From: Psychrosphaera ytuae
GTDB taxonomy: Bacteria; Pseudomonadota; Gammaproteobacteria; Enterobacterales; Alteromonadaceae
Length of the DNA: 64,000 bases
Assembly (NCBI RefSeq): GCF_017638545.1
Contig: NZ_CP072110.1
Coordinates: 2,046,001-2,110,000, forward strand
Direction of reading: 5' to 3'
A model generated the notes under the pieces. That model had not been told where the DNA came from, ran no database searches, and saw nothing but the letters and a program-made list of their open reading frames with translations. A program made the translations under genes and the position numbers. Each line of letters begins with the position of its first letter. Position 1 is the first letter of the stretch. Positions 1-8,443 of the stretch are shown in pieces.

Positions 1-622
1 ATAGCATATCGTCATAACTGATAGTCGAGTTTTGACTGAATAACTGATTAAACATATCCAACTGAAACTCAAAGGTTTCTAATTGAATAACGGTTTTGCC
101 TTGTTGCTTTGCGTATTTAATGAGTTGTTGATCTATCCCAAGCTGACTGTTCAGTCCTAACTCTTGATAAGACAACTGAACCATTATTATTGCTACCATC
201 CAAGGCTTAAAGGCTTGATATTGCTCAATAGAGAGTCCATACGCATTAAAATAGGCATCGACTCTTTTTCTCACCTGCGCAGAAATCAATTGATTTAATG
301 ACTGACCTTCATTTAACAATGCGTATCTCTGGACTGCGTTACTCTGAGCTAAATTGCTTATCTCAGACAAGTCGACTTCTACAACCAAAGTGTCCACTCG
401 ATCTACTAAACGCATTAATGATTGTAGTTGAGATTCTACTCGCTCATCACCGATGTGAAGCGTGCCGACCAAAAAGTCATCCTTGTATGCGCCTTGACCT
501 TGCCAGACAGGACCCGCAAGTGCTTGGTGAGAGAGCCCTAAAACCGCAAAAACGGATATTAACACTCCTTTTAACCACAACAACGCCCCTTTAAACCACA
601 TCGACGATACGTATTTAGTCAT
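1..622 (-). CDS. TraB/GumN-family exported protein, 3-prime part outside window
   Basis: Reading the minus strand from ATG at 622 gives an open frame running off the window start (about 207 residues visible). The N-terminus has a hydrophobic signal peptide ending near ALA (about residue 36), then a segment with FLVGTLHIGDERV and VDTLVVEVDL, which is the GTxHxGD pattern of the TraB/GumN (YbaP-like) family. Members are putative metal-dependent hydrolases or heme-binding-related proteins of uncertain function. The ATG overlaps the coaD stop (ATGACTAA), suggesting translational coupling to coaD; an alternative ATG lies at 601. Family call is from motif recognition, and function is unproven. Confidence 0.7.
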   Translation of the reverse strand, partial: MTKYVSSMWFKGALLWLKGVLISVFAVLGLSHQALAGPVWQGQGAYKDDFLVGTLHIGDERVESQLQSLMRLVDRVDTLVVEVDLSEISNLAQSNAVQRYALLNEGQSLNQLISAQVRKRVDAYFNAYGLSIEQYQAFKPWMVAIIMVQLSYQELGLNSQLGIDQQLIKYAKQQGKTVIQLETFEFQLDMFNQLFSQNSTISYDDML

Positions 623-1094
623 TAAACTTTTTATCCAGCGCGCGTTTAACTACTTCTGGAACAAAAGCACTTACATCACCATCATGTGCTGCAACATCCC
701 TTACAATTGTTGAAGAAATATGACTTGTCTCAGAACTAGGTGTCAACAAAACACTTTCTAACTCTGGGTTTAAGGTACGATTAACAGAGGCCAATTGATA
801 TTCATATTCGAAGTCAGCAACAGCTCGCACGCCGCGGATCAGAACCGTAGCGTTTTTGGACTTGGCGTAATCGGCGAGTAATCCCTTAAAGCCTTCAACT
901 TCTACATTATCTAGGTCGCCAAGCGCAGCCTTCACCAGTTCAACACGTTCATCTAGAGTAAACAAAGGCTGCTTGCGTGAACTCATCGCAATAGAAATAA
1001 CGACTTTATCGAATAATTTGGCCGATCGTCTAACGATATCAATATGGCCATTGGTAATAGGATCGAACGTTCCTGGGTAGATTGCCGTAATCAT
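615..1094 (-). CDS. coaD: phosphopantetheine adenylyltransferase
   Basis: Transfers AMP from ATP to 4-prime-phosphopantetheine, making dephospho-CoA, the penultimate step of CoA synthesis in the cytoplasm. At 159 aa it has the family's usual length. The nucleotidyltransferase signature is visible: YPGTFDP with T9, NGH with H17, the IRGVR stretch at 86-90, and ISSTxVR at 126-132 near the C-terminus. It is transcribed leftward, with the TraB/GumN-like gene overlapping its stop by 8 nt. Divergent from the TetR gene across about 220 bp. Identification is secure. Confidence 0.96.
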   Translation of the reverse strand: MITAIYPGTFDPITNGHIDIVRRSAKLFDKVVISIAMSSRKQPLFTLDERVELVKAALGDLDNVEVEGFKGLLADYAKSKNATVLIRGVRAVADFEYEYQLASVNRTLNPELESVLLTPSSETSHISSTIVRDVAAHDGDVSAFVPEVVKRALDKKFND

Positions 1095-1206
1095 AATAAT
1101 AAATACCTCTTAACAAACACTTTACACACTATAACAGATTTATTTTCATCGAATAAAAGCGGATCGAGATGTTTGTGATACAGTGGCTTAAAGAAAAGCG
1201 ATAGAG

Positions 1207-1225
1207 CTATTGATCTAATCAATAG
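1207..1225. promoter_or_regulatory. 19-bp inverted repeat, candidate TetR operator
   Basis: CTATTGAT-cta-ATCAATAG is a perfect palindrome with 8-bp arms and a 3-bp spacer, between divergent coaD and the TetR-family gene, about 90 bp before the regulator's ATG. TetR-family dimers typically bind palindromes of this size in their own promoter region, so autoregulation is inferred. No T-run follows it, so it is not an obvious terminator. Confidence 0.4.
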
Positions 1226-1312
1226 TTCAATAGAAAATAACTTATTCGCCTCCTTAGTCGTAATCGCAAAGGATTGGTTATTAGCGAGTTTAAGCTAATT
1301 AAGAGACAGGAT

Positions 1313-1981
1313 ATGAAAACAAAAGATCGTATTGTTCAAGCCAGTATTGAACTATTTAATGCCAAAGGTGAACGCAATGTAACAACCAATCACATTGCCT
1401 CTCACTTGAGTATTAGTCCTGGTAATCTGTATTACCATTTCAGAAATAAAGAAGAAATCATTCGCAACATCTTTACAAAATACGCAGACCACATGCAGGT
1501 GTCTTTTGAACCGGTTAAGCCGAGCCAAGACCCAGTTAAGATTTTGACGAACTACCTAGACGCTGTTTTTTCAGCTCTATATCACTTCAACTTTTTATAC
1601 GACAACCTACCAGTCATTATGGCTCGTGATCCTGAGTTAAAATCTCAGTACTTGGACATTCACAATAAAATGATGGACAAAATCCACCAGCTCGTTGTGA
1701 GTCTCGAAGTTGCCAATGTCATTAAAATGGATGCCGACGATATTGAAGACTTTGCAAATATCATAAAACAGCAAGTTACGTTTTGGATTAGCTACTGTAA
1801 AACCAGTCGCGAAGACACCCAAATAACAACCGAAATGATTTATCACGGCTTGCTGAAAGTTTTACTATTATTTAAGCCATATGTTACGCAAGAGTATCGT
1901 GAGCCGGTCCGTGAGATAACCGCTCATTACACTGCGCTTGCAAATGGCGAATCTTCCGAACAAGGGCAACCAGATGTTTAA
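1313..1981 (+). CDS. TetR/AcrR-family transcriptional regulator
   Basis: The 222-aa protein starts with a typical TetR N-terminal domain: KDRIVQASIELFNAKG, then TTNHIASHLSISPGNLYYHFRNKEEI (about residues 22-48), the helix-turn-helix with the LYYHF recognition-helix signature. The C-terminal ligand-binding part resembles no specific sensor I can name. ATG at 1313, preceded by GACAGG, is preferred over an in-frame TTG at 1274, since the domain begins right after it. Its stop overlaps the gmhA start by 8 nt, so it may be co-transcribed with the LPS genes. The regulated target is unknown. Confidence 0.85.
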   Translation: MKTKDRIVQASIELFNAKGERNVTTNHIASHLSISPGNLYYHFRNKEEIIRNIFTKYADHMQVSFEPVKPSQDPVKILTNYLDAVFSALYHFNFLYDNLPVIMARDPELKSQYLDIHNKMMDKIHQLVVSLEVANVIKMDADDIEDFANIIKQQVTFWISYCKTSREDTQITTEMIYHGLLKVLLLFKPYVTQEYREPVREITAHYTALANGESSEQGQPDV

Positions 1982-2555
1982 TATGCAACAAAGCTACCAG
2001 CAAAACTTGAAACAACATTTAGAACTGTTTCAGCAAATGGCCGATTACTTACCGCAAGCAGAAACGCTTGCTAATGAGTGTTACAAGGCGCTTCAAAATG
2101 GTGGCAAGATTGTATTTTTTGGCAATGGTGGTAGCGCAGCAGACAGTCAGCATTTAGCAGCTGAATTTGTTGTGCGATTCAAAAAAGAGCGCCGTGCGCT
2201 TGCCTCTATCGCATTGACAACCGACACCTCAATTTTAACCGCCAATGCAAATGACTACTCGTTTGACTCCGTGTTTTCTCGTCAAGTTGAAGCTCTCGTA
2301 AAGCCTGAAGATGTTGTGATCGGATTAACCACAAGTGGTACCAGTGCAAACATCAATTTAGCACTTGAAGCGGCAAACGAAATTGGCGCTTACACTGTTG
2401 CATTTACGGGTCGTGATGGTGGAAAAGTAAAAGAAATCGCTGCCCTTCCTATCATCATCAAAAACGAGATTACTGCGCGCATTCAAGAAGCTCATATGTT
2501 TATTGGGCATTGGCTATGCGAAGCCATAGATGAGTTAATTACTCAGGCAGACTAA
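1974..2555 (+). CDS. gmhA: D-sedoheptulose-7-phosphate isomerase
   Basis: A SIS-domain protein of 193 aa (E. coli GmhA is 192). It converts sedoheptulose 7-phosphate to D-glycero-D-manno-heptose 7-phosphate, the first step of ADP-heptose synthesis for LPS core. The phosphosugar loop GNGGSAADSQH (50-60) and LTTSGTSANI (118-127) are present. E64 and H179 line up with the catalytic E65/H180 of E. coli GmhA, which favours this over the related DiaA. The ATG at 1974 has AAGGG upstream and overlaps the TetR stop; ATG 1983 is the alternative. hldE follows 8 bp later, encoding the next pathway steps. Confidence 0.88.
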   Translation: MFNMQQSYQQNLKQHLELFQQMADYLPQAETLANECYKALQNGGKIVFFGNGGSAADSQHLAAEFVVRFKKERRALASIALTTDTSILTANANDYSFDSVFSRQVEALVKPEDVVIGLTTSGTSANINLALEAANEIGAYTVAFTGRDGGKVKEIAALPIIIKNEITARIQEAHMFIGHWLCEAIDELITQAD

Positions 2556-2563
2556 GACGCATT

Positions 2564-4018
2564 ATGTTTGATTTATCTATTTTTAAACGCTTGTCTGACA
2601 ACAAAATCCTCGTCGTCGGCGATGTAATGCTCGATCGTTACTGGACTGGTGACTCGCAACGGATTTCGCCAGAGGCACCCGTTCCTGTTGTCAAAATCGC
2701 TGACTTGGATGATAAAGTCGGTGGTGCCGCCAACGTAGCCCGAAATATTGCCCATCTTGATGGCAAAGTGACCTTAATGGGCATTGTTGGTAATGATGAA
2801 AATGGCACTCGTTTAACTCAACTGCTCCAACATGAGCACGTAGAGTCCAAACTTATGGTACAAGCCGACCAGCCTACGATTACAAAATTACGAGTGATTA
2901 GTCGTCAGCAGCAAGTGGTGCGCTTAGATTTTGAAGAAGCGTTTGCTGAACAACATGCTAGTGCTTTGCTAGAGCAGTTTAAGGCCGAATTACACGACTT
3001 TGATTTTATTGTATTTTCTGACTACAACAAAGGCTCGCTTCGCTATGTTGGGGACATGATAAAAGTCGCTCGTGACGCAGGTAAAACGGTCTTAGTTGAT
3101 CCTAAATCAAAAGATCTGTCAGATTATTCCGGTGCGTCGGTCATCACTCCAAATAAACACGAGTTTACCCTTGCCGGTGGTCGCGTAGAGTCGGAGGATG
3201 CCATCAGCGAGTCAGCGCGAGCTATCATGGCGCACTGTAATATAGATTCAATATTGCTTACTCGCAGTGAACAAGGTATGTCTGCTATTACTCAAAATGA
3301 AAAAGTAGATATGCCAGCTCAAGTATTAGAGGTATCAGATGTAACTGGTGCGGGTGATACAGTAATTGCAACACTTGCGATGATGATGGCGAGTGGTTTA
3401 GCCCTTGCCGATGCCGCTAAGATTGCGAATTTAGCGGCTGGCATTGTAGTAAGTAAACTAGGTGCAGCAACCGTCTCACCTGAAGAGTTATATCAAGTTG
3501 TAAACAAACACTTGTTTAGCTCTAAACAAAGTCATTACCAAACTCCATTTGACGATGTTTTACAGCACATCAAATTTGCAAAGCAGAGCGGTGAACGAAT
3601 TGTATTTACCAATGGTTGCTTTGATATTTTGCATGCCGGTCACGTACATTACCTTGAACAAGCCAAAGCACTTGGTGACCGTTTAGTTGTGGGACTTAAC
3701 AATGATGCTTCTATTACTCGTTTAAAAGGCGAAGGACGTCCCGTTAACCCACTTGAGCAGCGAGCAACGGTAATAAGTGGCTTAGCAAGTGTTGATTGGG
3801 TGATCCCATTTGGTGAAGTAAATGGGGATCAATACGATGACACACCTTATCGTTTGATTGAGCAAGTAGAACCTGATGTTTTGGTAAAAGGTGGAGATTA
3901 CACGCCTGAAACTATCGTGGGTGCAGACTTAGTACAAAAGCGTGGTGGTGATGTTGCCGTTATTGAGTTTGTTGATGGTTGTTCAACCACTAAAATCATC
4001 GAAAAGATCAAAAACTAA
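2564..4018 (+). CDS. hldE: bifunctional heptose 7-phosphate kinase / heptose 1-phosphate adenylyltransferase
   Basis: At 484 aa this is the usual two-domain length. The N-terminal ribokinase-type domain (about 1-320) shows GGAANVARNIA and the DVTGAGDT anion-hole/catalytic motif near 261-268. The C-terminal nucleotidyltransferase domain (about 340-484) shows TNGCFDILHAGHVHYLEQA with the HxGH-type motif and the KGGDY segment. It phosphorylates heptose-7-P at C1 and, after GmhB removes the 7-phosphate, adenylates heptose-1-P. It follows gmhA in an apparent operon and ends at a shared terminator with alkC. The only ADP-heptose gene missing from the window is the epimerase hldD. Confidence 0.96.
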   Translation: MFDLSIFKRLSDNKILVVGDVMLDRYWTGDSQRISPEAPVPVVKIADLDDKVGGAANVARNIAHLDGKVTLMGIVGNDENGTRLTQLLQHEHVESKLMVQADQPTITKLRVISRQQQVVRLDFEEAFAEQHASALLEQFKAELHDFDFIVFSDYNKGSLRYVGDMIKVARDAGKTVLVDPKSKDLSDYSGASVITPNKHEFTLAGGRVESEDAISESARAIMAHCNIDSILLTRSEQGMSAITQNEKVDMPAQVLEVSDVTGAGDTVIATLAMMMASGLALADAAKIANLAAGIVVSKLGAATVSPEELYQVVNKHLFSSKQSHYQTPFDDVLQHIKFAKQSGERIVFTNGCFDILHAGHVHYLEQAKALGDRLVVGLNNDASITRLKGEGRPVNPLEQRATVISGLASVDWVIPFGEVNGDQYDDTPYRLIEQVEPDVLVKGGDYTPETIVGADLVQKRGGDVAVIEFVDGCSTTKIIEKIKN

Positions 4019-4045
4019 GTTCACATTTGAACGAACCTCATAGAC

Positions 4046-4075
4046 AAAAGCGGCTGAACTAATCAGTCGCTTTTT
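4046..4075. terminator. bidirectional Rho-independent terminator, hldE / alkC
   Basis: A 12-bp stem (AAAAGCGGCTGA / TCAGTCGCTTTT, one G-T pair) with a 5-nt loop, A-run on the left and T-run on the right. It sits between the convergent ends of hldE and the alkC-like gene and can terminate both directions; the alkC stop codon begins at its last base. Confidence 0.85.
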
Positions 4076-5226
4076 CATTTCATCTTAAGCTCTATGTTCT
4101 TACTAGCTCTTATTTCACCATTTATTTGTATATCGACACCTTGGGTGCCTTCGTAATAGACGCGTGTCGTTATAACTTTAAACGGATGCATTTTTTTGAG
4201 GATTACTTGTTCATTGGAGCCAAGCTCTAACGTCTTCCACTTAAACACTTTTGCGGATTGGCTACCATTGGCTCTTTTGTGCCTAACTTGATAGTCAATA
4301 ATGATGGATTGGGGTTCACTCGTTGGGTTATGTAGTAAACAACTCATTTCCACTGATTCGCCCAAGTTAATCTCATCTTTGCTCAACGAAAGTGAGACCT
4401 CTATCGGCGGGTTAGACTGAAAACCAAAGTGCTCCAATACTCTCTTATCACCGGCCTTTATCAAGGTACGACATGCATGTTTGACTGTCTTATGTCGGTT
4501 ACTAGCTAGGTCCTTTTGTTGTGGCATTGACGCTAACCAACGACCGCTAATCTCTGCAACAAGTTCTGGGTGTGATTTGCTTATATCGTTAATATGATTA
4601 GCGACGCTTCTTCGTACATATTCAGATGGATCATCTTTCAAGATTTCGAGTAATGGCAAAACCCAATTTGGGTTTGTTTTAAATTCAGGTAACTGCATGG
4701 CCCAAGGTAACAAAGGCCTAGTACCCTCACTGATTAAACGGCGAACGTGATGGCACTCATGATCGAGCCAAGTAGCCATAATAGACAAGCAGGATTGAGG
4801 CTGAGTCAGTAGTAGATGCCTTATCCCAAATTCGCTGGTGAAGCGTTGAGTGGTTTGTTTTAACGCTTCTAATGCTAATGGAATATCAGACTGGCCATTG
4901 ATACCGATATAATCGCTAATGGGCATCAATATCCAGCCTGCTAACCCTTGTTCAGAAGCTGTGATGTTTTTTAAGTCTGAGTTTGGGTTAATTGGCAGTA
5001 ACGCTGAATTAAGGATCTCAATCGATTCTTGATAGGTCGAAGGGAGATACCGACTGAGGGCCCTGGTTATTTGATGACTTCTGGCTTTAAGCTCAAGCGA
5101 GTCCAAGTCCTTGGCGGCATCTTGAATAAAACCCGCCTGATCAAATGCAAAACCCAATGTTTGGCTCCGTTTAGCCAAAACTCCCGCAGTGATATCTATA
5201 AGTGGCTTATTGAACAGGTTTTTCAA
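4075..5226 (-). CDS. alkC: AlkC-type DNA alkylation repair glycosylase with C-terminal Ig-like domain
   Basis: The 383-aa protein has an N-terminal helical-repeat region with the characteristic SEGTRPLLPWA stretch (about 165-175) and EYVRRSVANHINDISK, typical of the AlkC/AlkD HEAT-like-repeat alkylpurine glycosylases that remove bulky or cationic lesions without base flipping. From about residue 280 a beta-rich extension (LSLSKDEINLGESVEMSC onward) resembles the immunoglobulin-like domain known from AlkC of Pseudomonas. Substrate is inferred from family. Its start overlaps the waaA end by 20 nt, so it shares a transcript with kdkA-waaA, an unexpected partner. Catalytic residues were not verified. 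Confidence 0.8.
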   Translation of the reverse strand: MKNLFNKPLIDITAGVLAKRSQTLGFAFDQAGFIQDAAKDLDSLELKARSHQITRALSRYLPSTYQESIEILNSALLPINPNSDLKNITASEQGLAGWILMPISDYIGINGQSDIPLALEALKQTTQRFTSEFGIRHLLLTQPQSCLSIMATWLDHECHHVRRLISEGTRPLLPWAMQLPEFKTNPNWVLPLLEILKDDPSEYVRRSVANHINDISKSHPELVAEISGRWLASMPQQKDLASNRHKTVKHACRTLIKAGDKRVLEHFGFQSNPPIEVSLSLSKDEINLGESVEMSCLLHNPTSEPQSIIIDYQVRHKRANGSQSAKVFKWKTLELGSNEQVILKKMHPFKVITTRVYYEGTQGVDIQINGEIRASKNIELKMK

Positions 5227-6556
5227 CGATTTCGTACACAGCTTTGGCGATGACGCTGGTTAGCTCAGCATGAGATTCAATAGCTTGACGTCCAGCTTTT
5301 CCAACTTTACTCCGCACTTCTTTATTTTCACACCAAAGTTGCACCGTGTCATAGAACTCTTCTTCACTATTAGCAATGGCAAGGCCACCGACCTGCTGTA
5401 GTTCGGCACATACTTCTGGGTTGTTATAAACATGAGGACCCATAATCACAGGTTTTGAATACACTGAGGCTTCTAATGGGTTATGACCACCTTTGTCAGC
5501 TATCGACCCTCCAACAAAAGCAAAATCTGAAGCTCCATAAAGAGTACTCAACTCACCCATAACATCAATTAATACTACGTCAGTTTTATCTGTAATTTCT
5601 TCATTGAGGCTACGTTGAATAACATTTACGTCTTGAACTATCAGATACTCAAGGACCTGGTGAAAGCGATCGGGATGACGGGGGGCAACCAATAATATCA
5701 GCTCGGGAAACTGAAACTTGAGCTTTTTATATGCATTGATGACAACTTCTTCTTCATCCAGATGAGTGCTTCCTGCAATAAACACGATCCTCTCATCGAG
5801 ATTTAACTGAGCGCGCTTTTGCAGCGCAACACTTTCATCGGGTAATTCAATATCAAATTTTAGATTACCGACAATTTGGATGTTTTGCTCTGGAAAACCA
5901 AGAGACTTATAACCATCATAATCGGCTTGGTTACGAGCTATGACACGAGAAATGGCAGCTATCATAGGTTTTGATAACCAACTGACTTTTTTGTAACTTT
6001 GTAGTGTCGTCTCCGTCATTCTTGCATTGATAATAATGACGGGAATATCGCGTGACTTGCACTTACGTATTAAATTTGGCCACAGCTCGACTTCAACTAT
6101 CAAGGTCACTAAGGGCTTAACTTTACGCAACAATGCAGACATCATCCAAGGCAAATCAAGCGGCAAATAGGTATGAAAAACTCGTTGTTGATATTCAGCG
6201 CTTAACTTACGGTACAGCTGCTGTTTACCAGTCAAGGTATTAGTTGTTACCACCACATAGTGATCAGGGTGCTGATCTAAAATTTGTTTTATAACACCAA
6301 TAGAAACCGTGACCTCGCCCATTGACGCACAATGTATAAGAACACACTTATTTTTAACTTCTTTGGGTAACGATCTAGGATACAGGCCTAATTTCTGGCC
6401 CCATGCGATGTCCATTTTGGCATTAGCACGCGCTTTATTATTAAAGACTTGAAGCGTAAAACGATTAATAAGAAATAGAAGGTATTTCACAAGTTCAGCT
6501 ATGCCGTATAATCCAATGATTAAGTTATAGGGAACTAACGCAATTAGTTGCTTCAT
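5207..6556 (-). CDS. waaA: 3-deoxy-D-manno-octulosonic acid (Kdo) transferase
   Basis: Transfers Kdo from CMP-Kdo to lipid IVA at the inner membrane, the first step of LPS core assembly. The 449-aa product has an N-terminal hydrophobic anchor (about residues 5-30) and HCASMGEV with the expected catalytic glutamate E81. A GT-B C-terminal half contains GGSIADKGGHNPLEA and KPVIMGPH. ATG 6556 overlaps the kdkA stop as ATGA; the frame extends further upstream but only inside kdkA. Because a Kdo kinase gene precedes it, the enzyme may add a single Kdo as in Haemophilus, an inference not visible in the sequence. Confidence 0.95.
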   Translation of the reverse strand: MKQLIALVPYNLIIGLYGIAELVKYLLFLINRFTLQVFNNKARANAKMDIAWGQKLGLYPRSLPKEVKNKCVLIHCASMGEVTVSIGVIKQILDQHPDHYVVVTTNTLTGKQQLYRKLSAEYQQRVFHTYLPLDLPWMMSALLRKVKPLVTLIVEVELWPNLIRKCKSRDIPVIIINARMTETTLQSYKKVSWLSKPMIAAISRVIARNQADYDGYKSLGFPEQNIQIVGNLKFDIELPDESVALQKRAQLNLDERIVFIAGSTHLDEEEVVINAYKKLKFQFPELILLVAPRHPDRFHQVLEYLIVQDVNVIQRSLNEEITDKTDVVLIDVMGELSTLYGASDFAFVGGSIADKGGHNPLEASVYSKPVIMGPHVYNNPEVCAELQQVGGLAIANSEEEFYDTVQLWCENKEVRSKVGKAGRQAIESHAELTSVIAKAVYEIVEKPVQ

Positions 6557-7347
6557 TCTCGATATCCCGCCATCAAGCATTGCCAATCCTGTTCTTTAAA
6601 ATTAAAGGTTTTGTGTAAACCGAGTTCTTTAACTAACGAACGTTTAAGTCGCTGAAGGTTAGCGTCTTGCCAGTCTTTATTGGCCGCTCGTTGCTCACAA
6701 CGATCAAAGTCAATCAGATAGATATCATTTAACTGATTAGATATCAGTATATTATGAATATTCAAATCTGCATGATAAATCCCTGATAAGTGGAACTGTT
6801 TTATCACTTTACCTATTTTTTCCCAAGTCTCTTCTGGTAGAGAAGCGTTTAGCAAGTGGTTAAACCCATCTTTTGCATCTTTGATCAATTCAATCAGAAT
6901 GTCATTACTGTACCAAAGGCCAGCATGCCTTGTGACCCTACCAGCGACGGGCTTAGGGACAGGCAAGTCCAATTCAACCATGTACTTTAAAAGTTTGAGT
7001 TCTTTTATGCTTCGACAGGACTCTAAGCCGCTGTACAAAAATTTGTCGCGATTAAAATGGCGTATCATTCCGCCTCGATAATAGTGCCGAAGAACCATAG
7101 TTACATCGTTTTCTTCGCTCTGATGACGAACGAAGTGAGTGGTATAGCGGCCTTTTGATGTTCCGACGACAGCTTGTTGGTTTTGCCAATATGTCGGCTC
7201 AAACCACTGGCTAGATATTTCTGCGCCGTAGCGCTCATCCGTCCAAATAATTTGCTGGCCTTCTTGCTTTTTTTGCCATCTAATCGTCGAAGTTGAATTA
7301 TTCAAGTTTGATACGTTTAAATTTAATCTTGGAATGGCTATGATCAT
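6553..7347 (-). CDS. kdkA: 3-deoxy-D-manno-octulosonic acid kinase
   Basis: This 264-aa protein has a eukaryotic-kinase-like fold: HADLNIHNIL with H192, D194 and N196 as catalytic loop and LIDFDR with D213 as the metal-binding motif. KdkA proteins phosphorylate the 4-OH of Kdo on lipid A. YRGGMIRHFNRDKF near 90-103 is the usual N-terminal family signature. It overlaps waaA by 4 nt and is divergent from the heptosyltransferase gene across 46 bp, matching the kdkA/opsX pair of Haemophilus influenzae. A negative charge on Kdo is thus probably supplied by phosphate rather than a second Kdo. Confidence 0.92.
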   Translation of the reverse strand: MIIAIPRLNLNVSNLNNSTSTIRWQKKQEGQQIIWTDERYGAEISSQWFEPTYWQNQQAVVGTSKGRYTTHFVRHQSEENDVTMVLRHYYRGGMIRHFNRDKFLYSGLESCRSIKELKLLKYMVELDLPVPKPVAGRVTRHAGLWYSNDILIELIKDAKDGFNHLLNASLPEETWEKIGKVIKQFHLSGIYHADLNIHNILISNQLNDIYLIDFDRCEQRAANKDWQDANLQRLKRSLVKELGLHKTFNFKEQDWQCLMAGYRE

Positions 7348-7393
7348 ACATCAGCCTACCCTATTTTAGCCAATTTGATTTTGGAGTAACTTT

Positions 7394-8443
7394 TTGACTG
7401 CTAGCCCAAAAACCATTTGTATTTTAAGACTTTCTGCTATCGGTGACGTCTGTCATGCGGTCGCTGCTGTTCAAGCAATACAACGCCATAACCCCGAAGC
7501 CAAAATCACTTGGGTAATAGGTAAAGTTGAATATCAATTACTCAAAAATCTACCCGGCGTTGAGTTTGTTATTTTTGAAAAAAGCAAAGGAAAAGAAGCT
7601 TTTACACTGCTAAAAAAAGCATTGGGAAAACGTGTTTTTGACGTCTTGTTACACATGCAGGTTGCATTTAGAGCCAATTGGGCAACCCGCTTTATCCAAG
7701 CGAAACGCAAGGTTGGATTTGATTGGGGCCGCTCTAAAGAACTACACAGCCTATTTATTGGCGAGAGAATAAAATATAAAAAAGAACCTCATGTTTTAGA
7801 GGGCTTTTTCGGTTTCGCTCAGCTTGTTGGTGTGCCCGAGGAAGAATTGAGTAATTTAACCTGGGATATTCCTGTTTCTGATAAAGATAAAGCCTTTGCC
7901 GAGCAGCGTATAGGTGAGGGAAAACAGCTCATTATAGCTCCAGCAGCAAGTAAAAAAGAGCGAAACTGGTTACCAGAGCGTTATGCCGAAATAGCCGAAT
8001 ATGCTGCTTCTAAAGGGTTTACTGTGTCGCTTTGTGGCGGGCCAGGGCCATTAGATAAAGAAACGGCCGATGCTATAAAGCAACACTGTAACGTCGAGTT
8101 AAATGACTTTGTAGGTCAAACGACCTTAAAGCAAATGTTAGCTATGCTTGCTCGAGCCTCCTTAGTAATTGCACCAGACACTGGGCCAGCGCATATGGCC
8201 GTTACACAAAGAACACCTGTGCTGGGTCTTTATGCACATTCAAATCCAGGTCGAACTGGGCCATACCTCTATCAGGATTATGTTTGTAGCGCTTATGAAC
8301 AACACGTCAGTGCACAACAAGGCAAGCCAGTCGAAAAGCTAAAATGGGGTACTCGAGCAAAGGGTGCAGACTTGATGCAAAGTATTACAGTGGACCAAGT
8401 TAAACAAACTTTCGATCTGATCTGTAAGGACTTCGAACTGTGA
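7394..8443 (+). CDS. opsX: LPS heptosyltransferase I, OpsX-like (GT family 9)
   Basis: A GT9 glycosyltransferase of 349 aa that transfers L-glycero-D-manno-heptose from ADP-heptose to inner-core Kdo. ILRLSAIGDVCHAV (about 9-22) is the family N-terminal motif with the catalytic aspartate. ARASLVIAPDTGPAHMA near 255-270 is the ADP-binding signature. Divergent pairing with kdkA suggests the OpsX type, which acts on phosphorylated Kdo. The start is TTG at 7394 with TTGGAG seven bases upstream; no ATG exists near the N-terminus. Its TGA overlaps the gmhB ATG. WaaC versus OpsX cannot be settled by eye. Confidence 0.82.
   Translation: MTASPKTICILRLSAIGDVCHAVAAVQAIQRHNPEAKITWVIGKVEYQLLKNLPGVEFVIFEKSKGKEAFTLLKKALGKRVFDVLLHMQVAFRANWATRFIQAKRKVGFDWGRSKELHSLFIGERIKYKKEPHVLEGFFGFAQLVGVPEEELSNLTWDIPVSDKDKAFAEQRIGEGKQLIIAPAASKKERNWLPERYAEIAEYAASKGFTVSLCGGPGPLDKETADAIKQHCNVELNDFVGQTTLKQMLAMLARASLVIAPDTGPAHMAVTQRTPVLGLYAHSNPGRTGPYLYQDYVCSAYEQHVSAQQGKPVEKLKWGTRAKGADLMQSITVDQVKQTFDLICKDFEL

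Noticed and set aside
298..594. 98-aa plus-strand reading frame
   Set aside because: It is antisense to the TraB/GumN-like gene, whose signal peptide and GTLHIGD motif on the minus strand are convincing.
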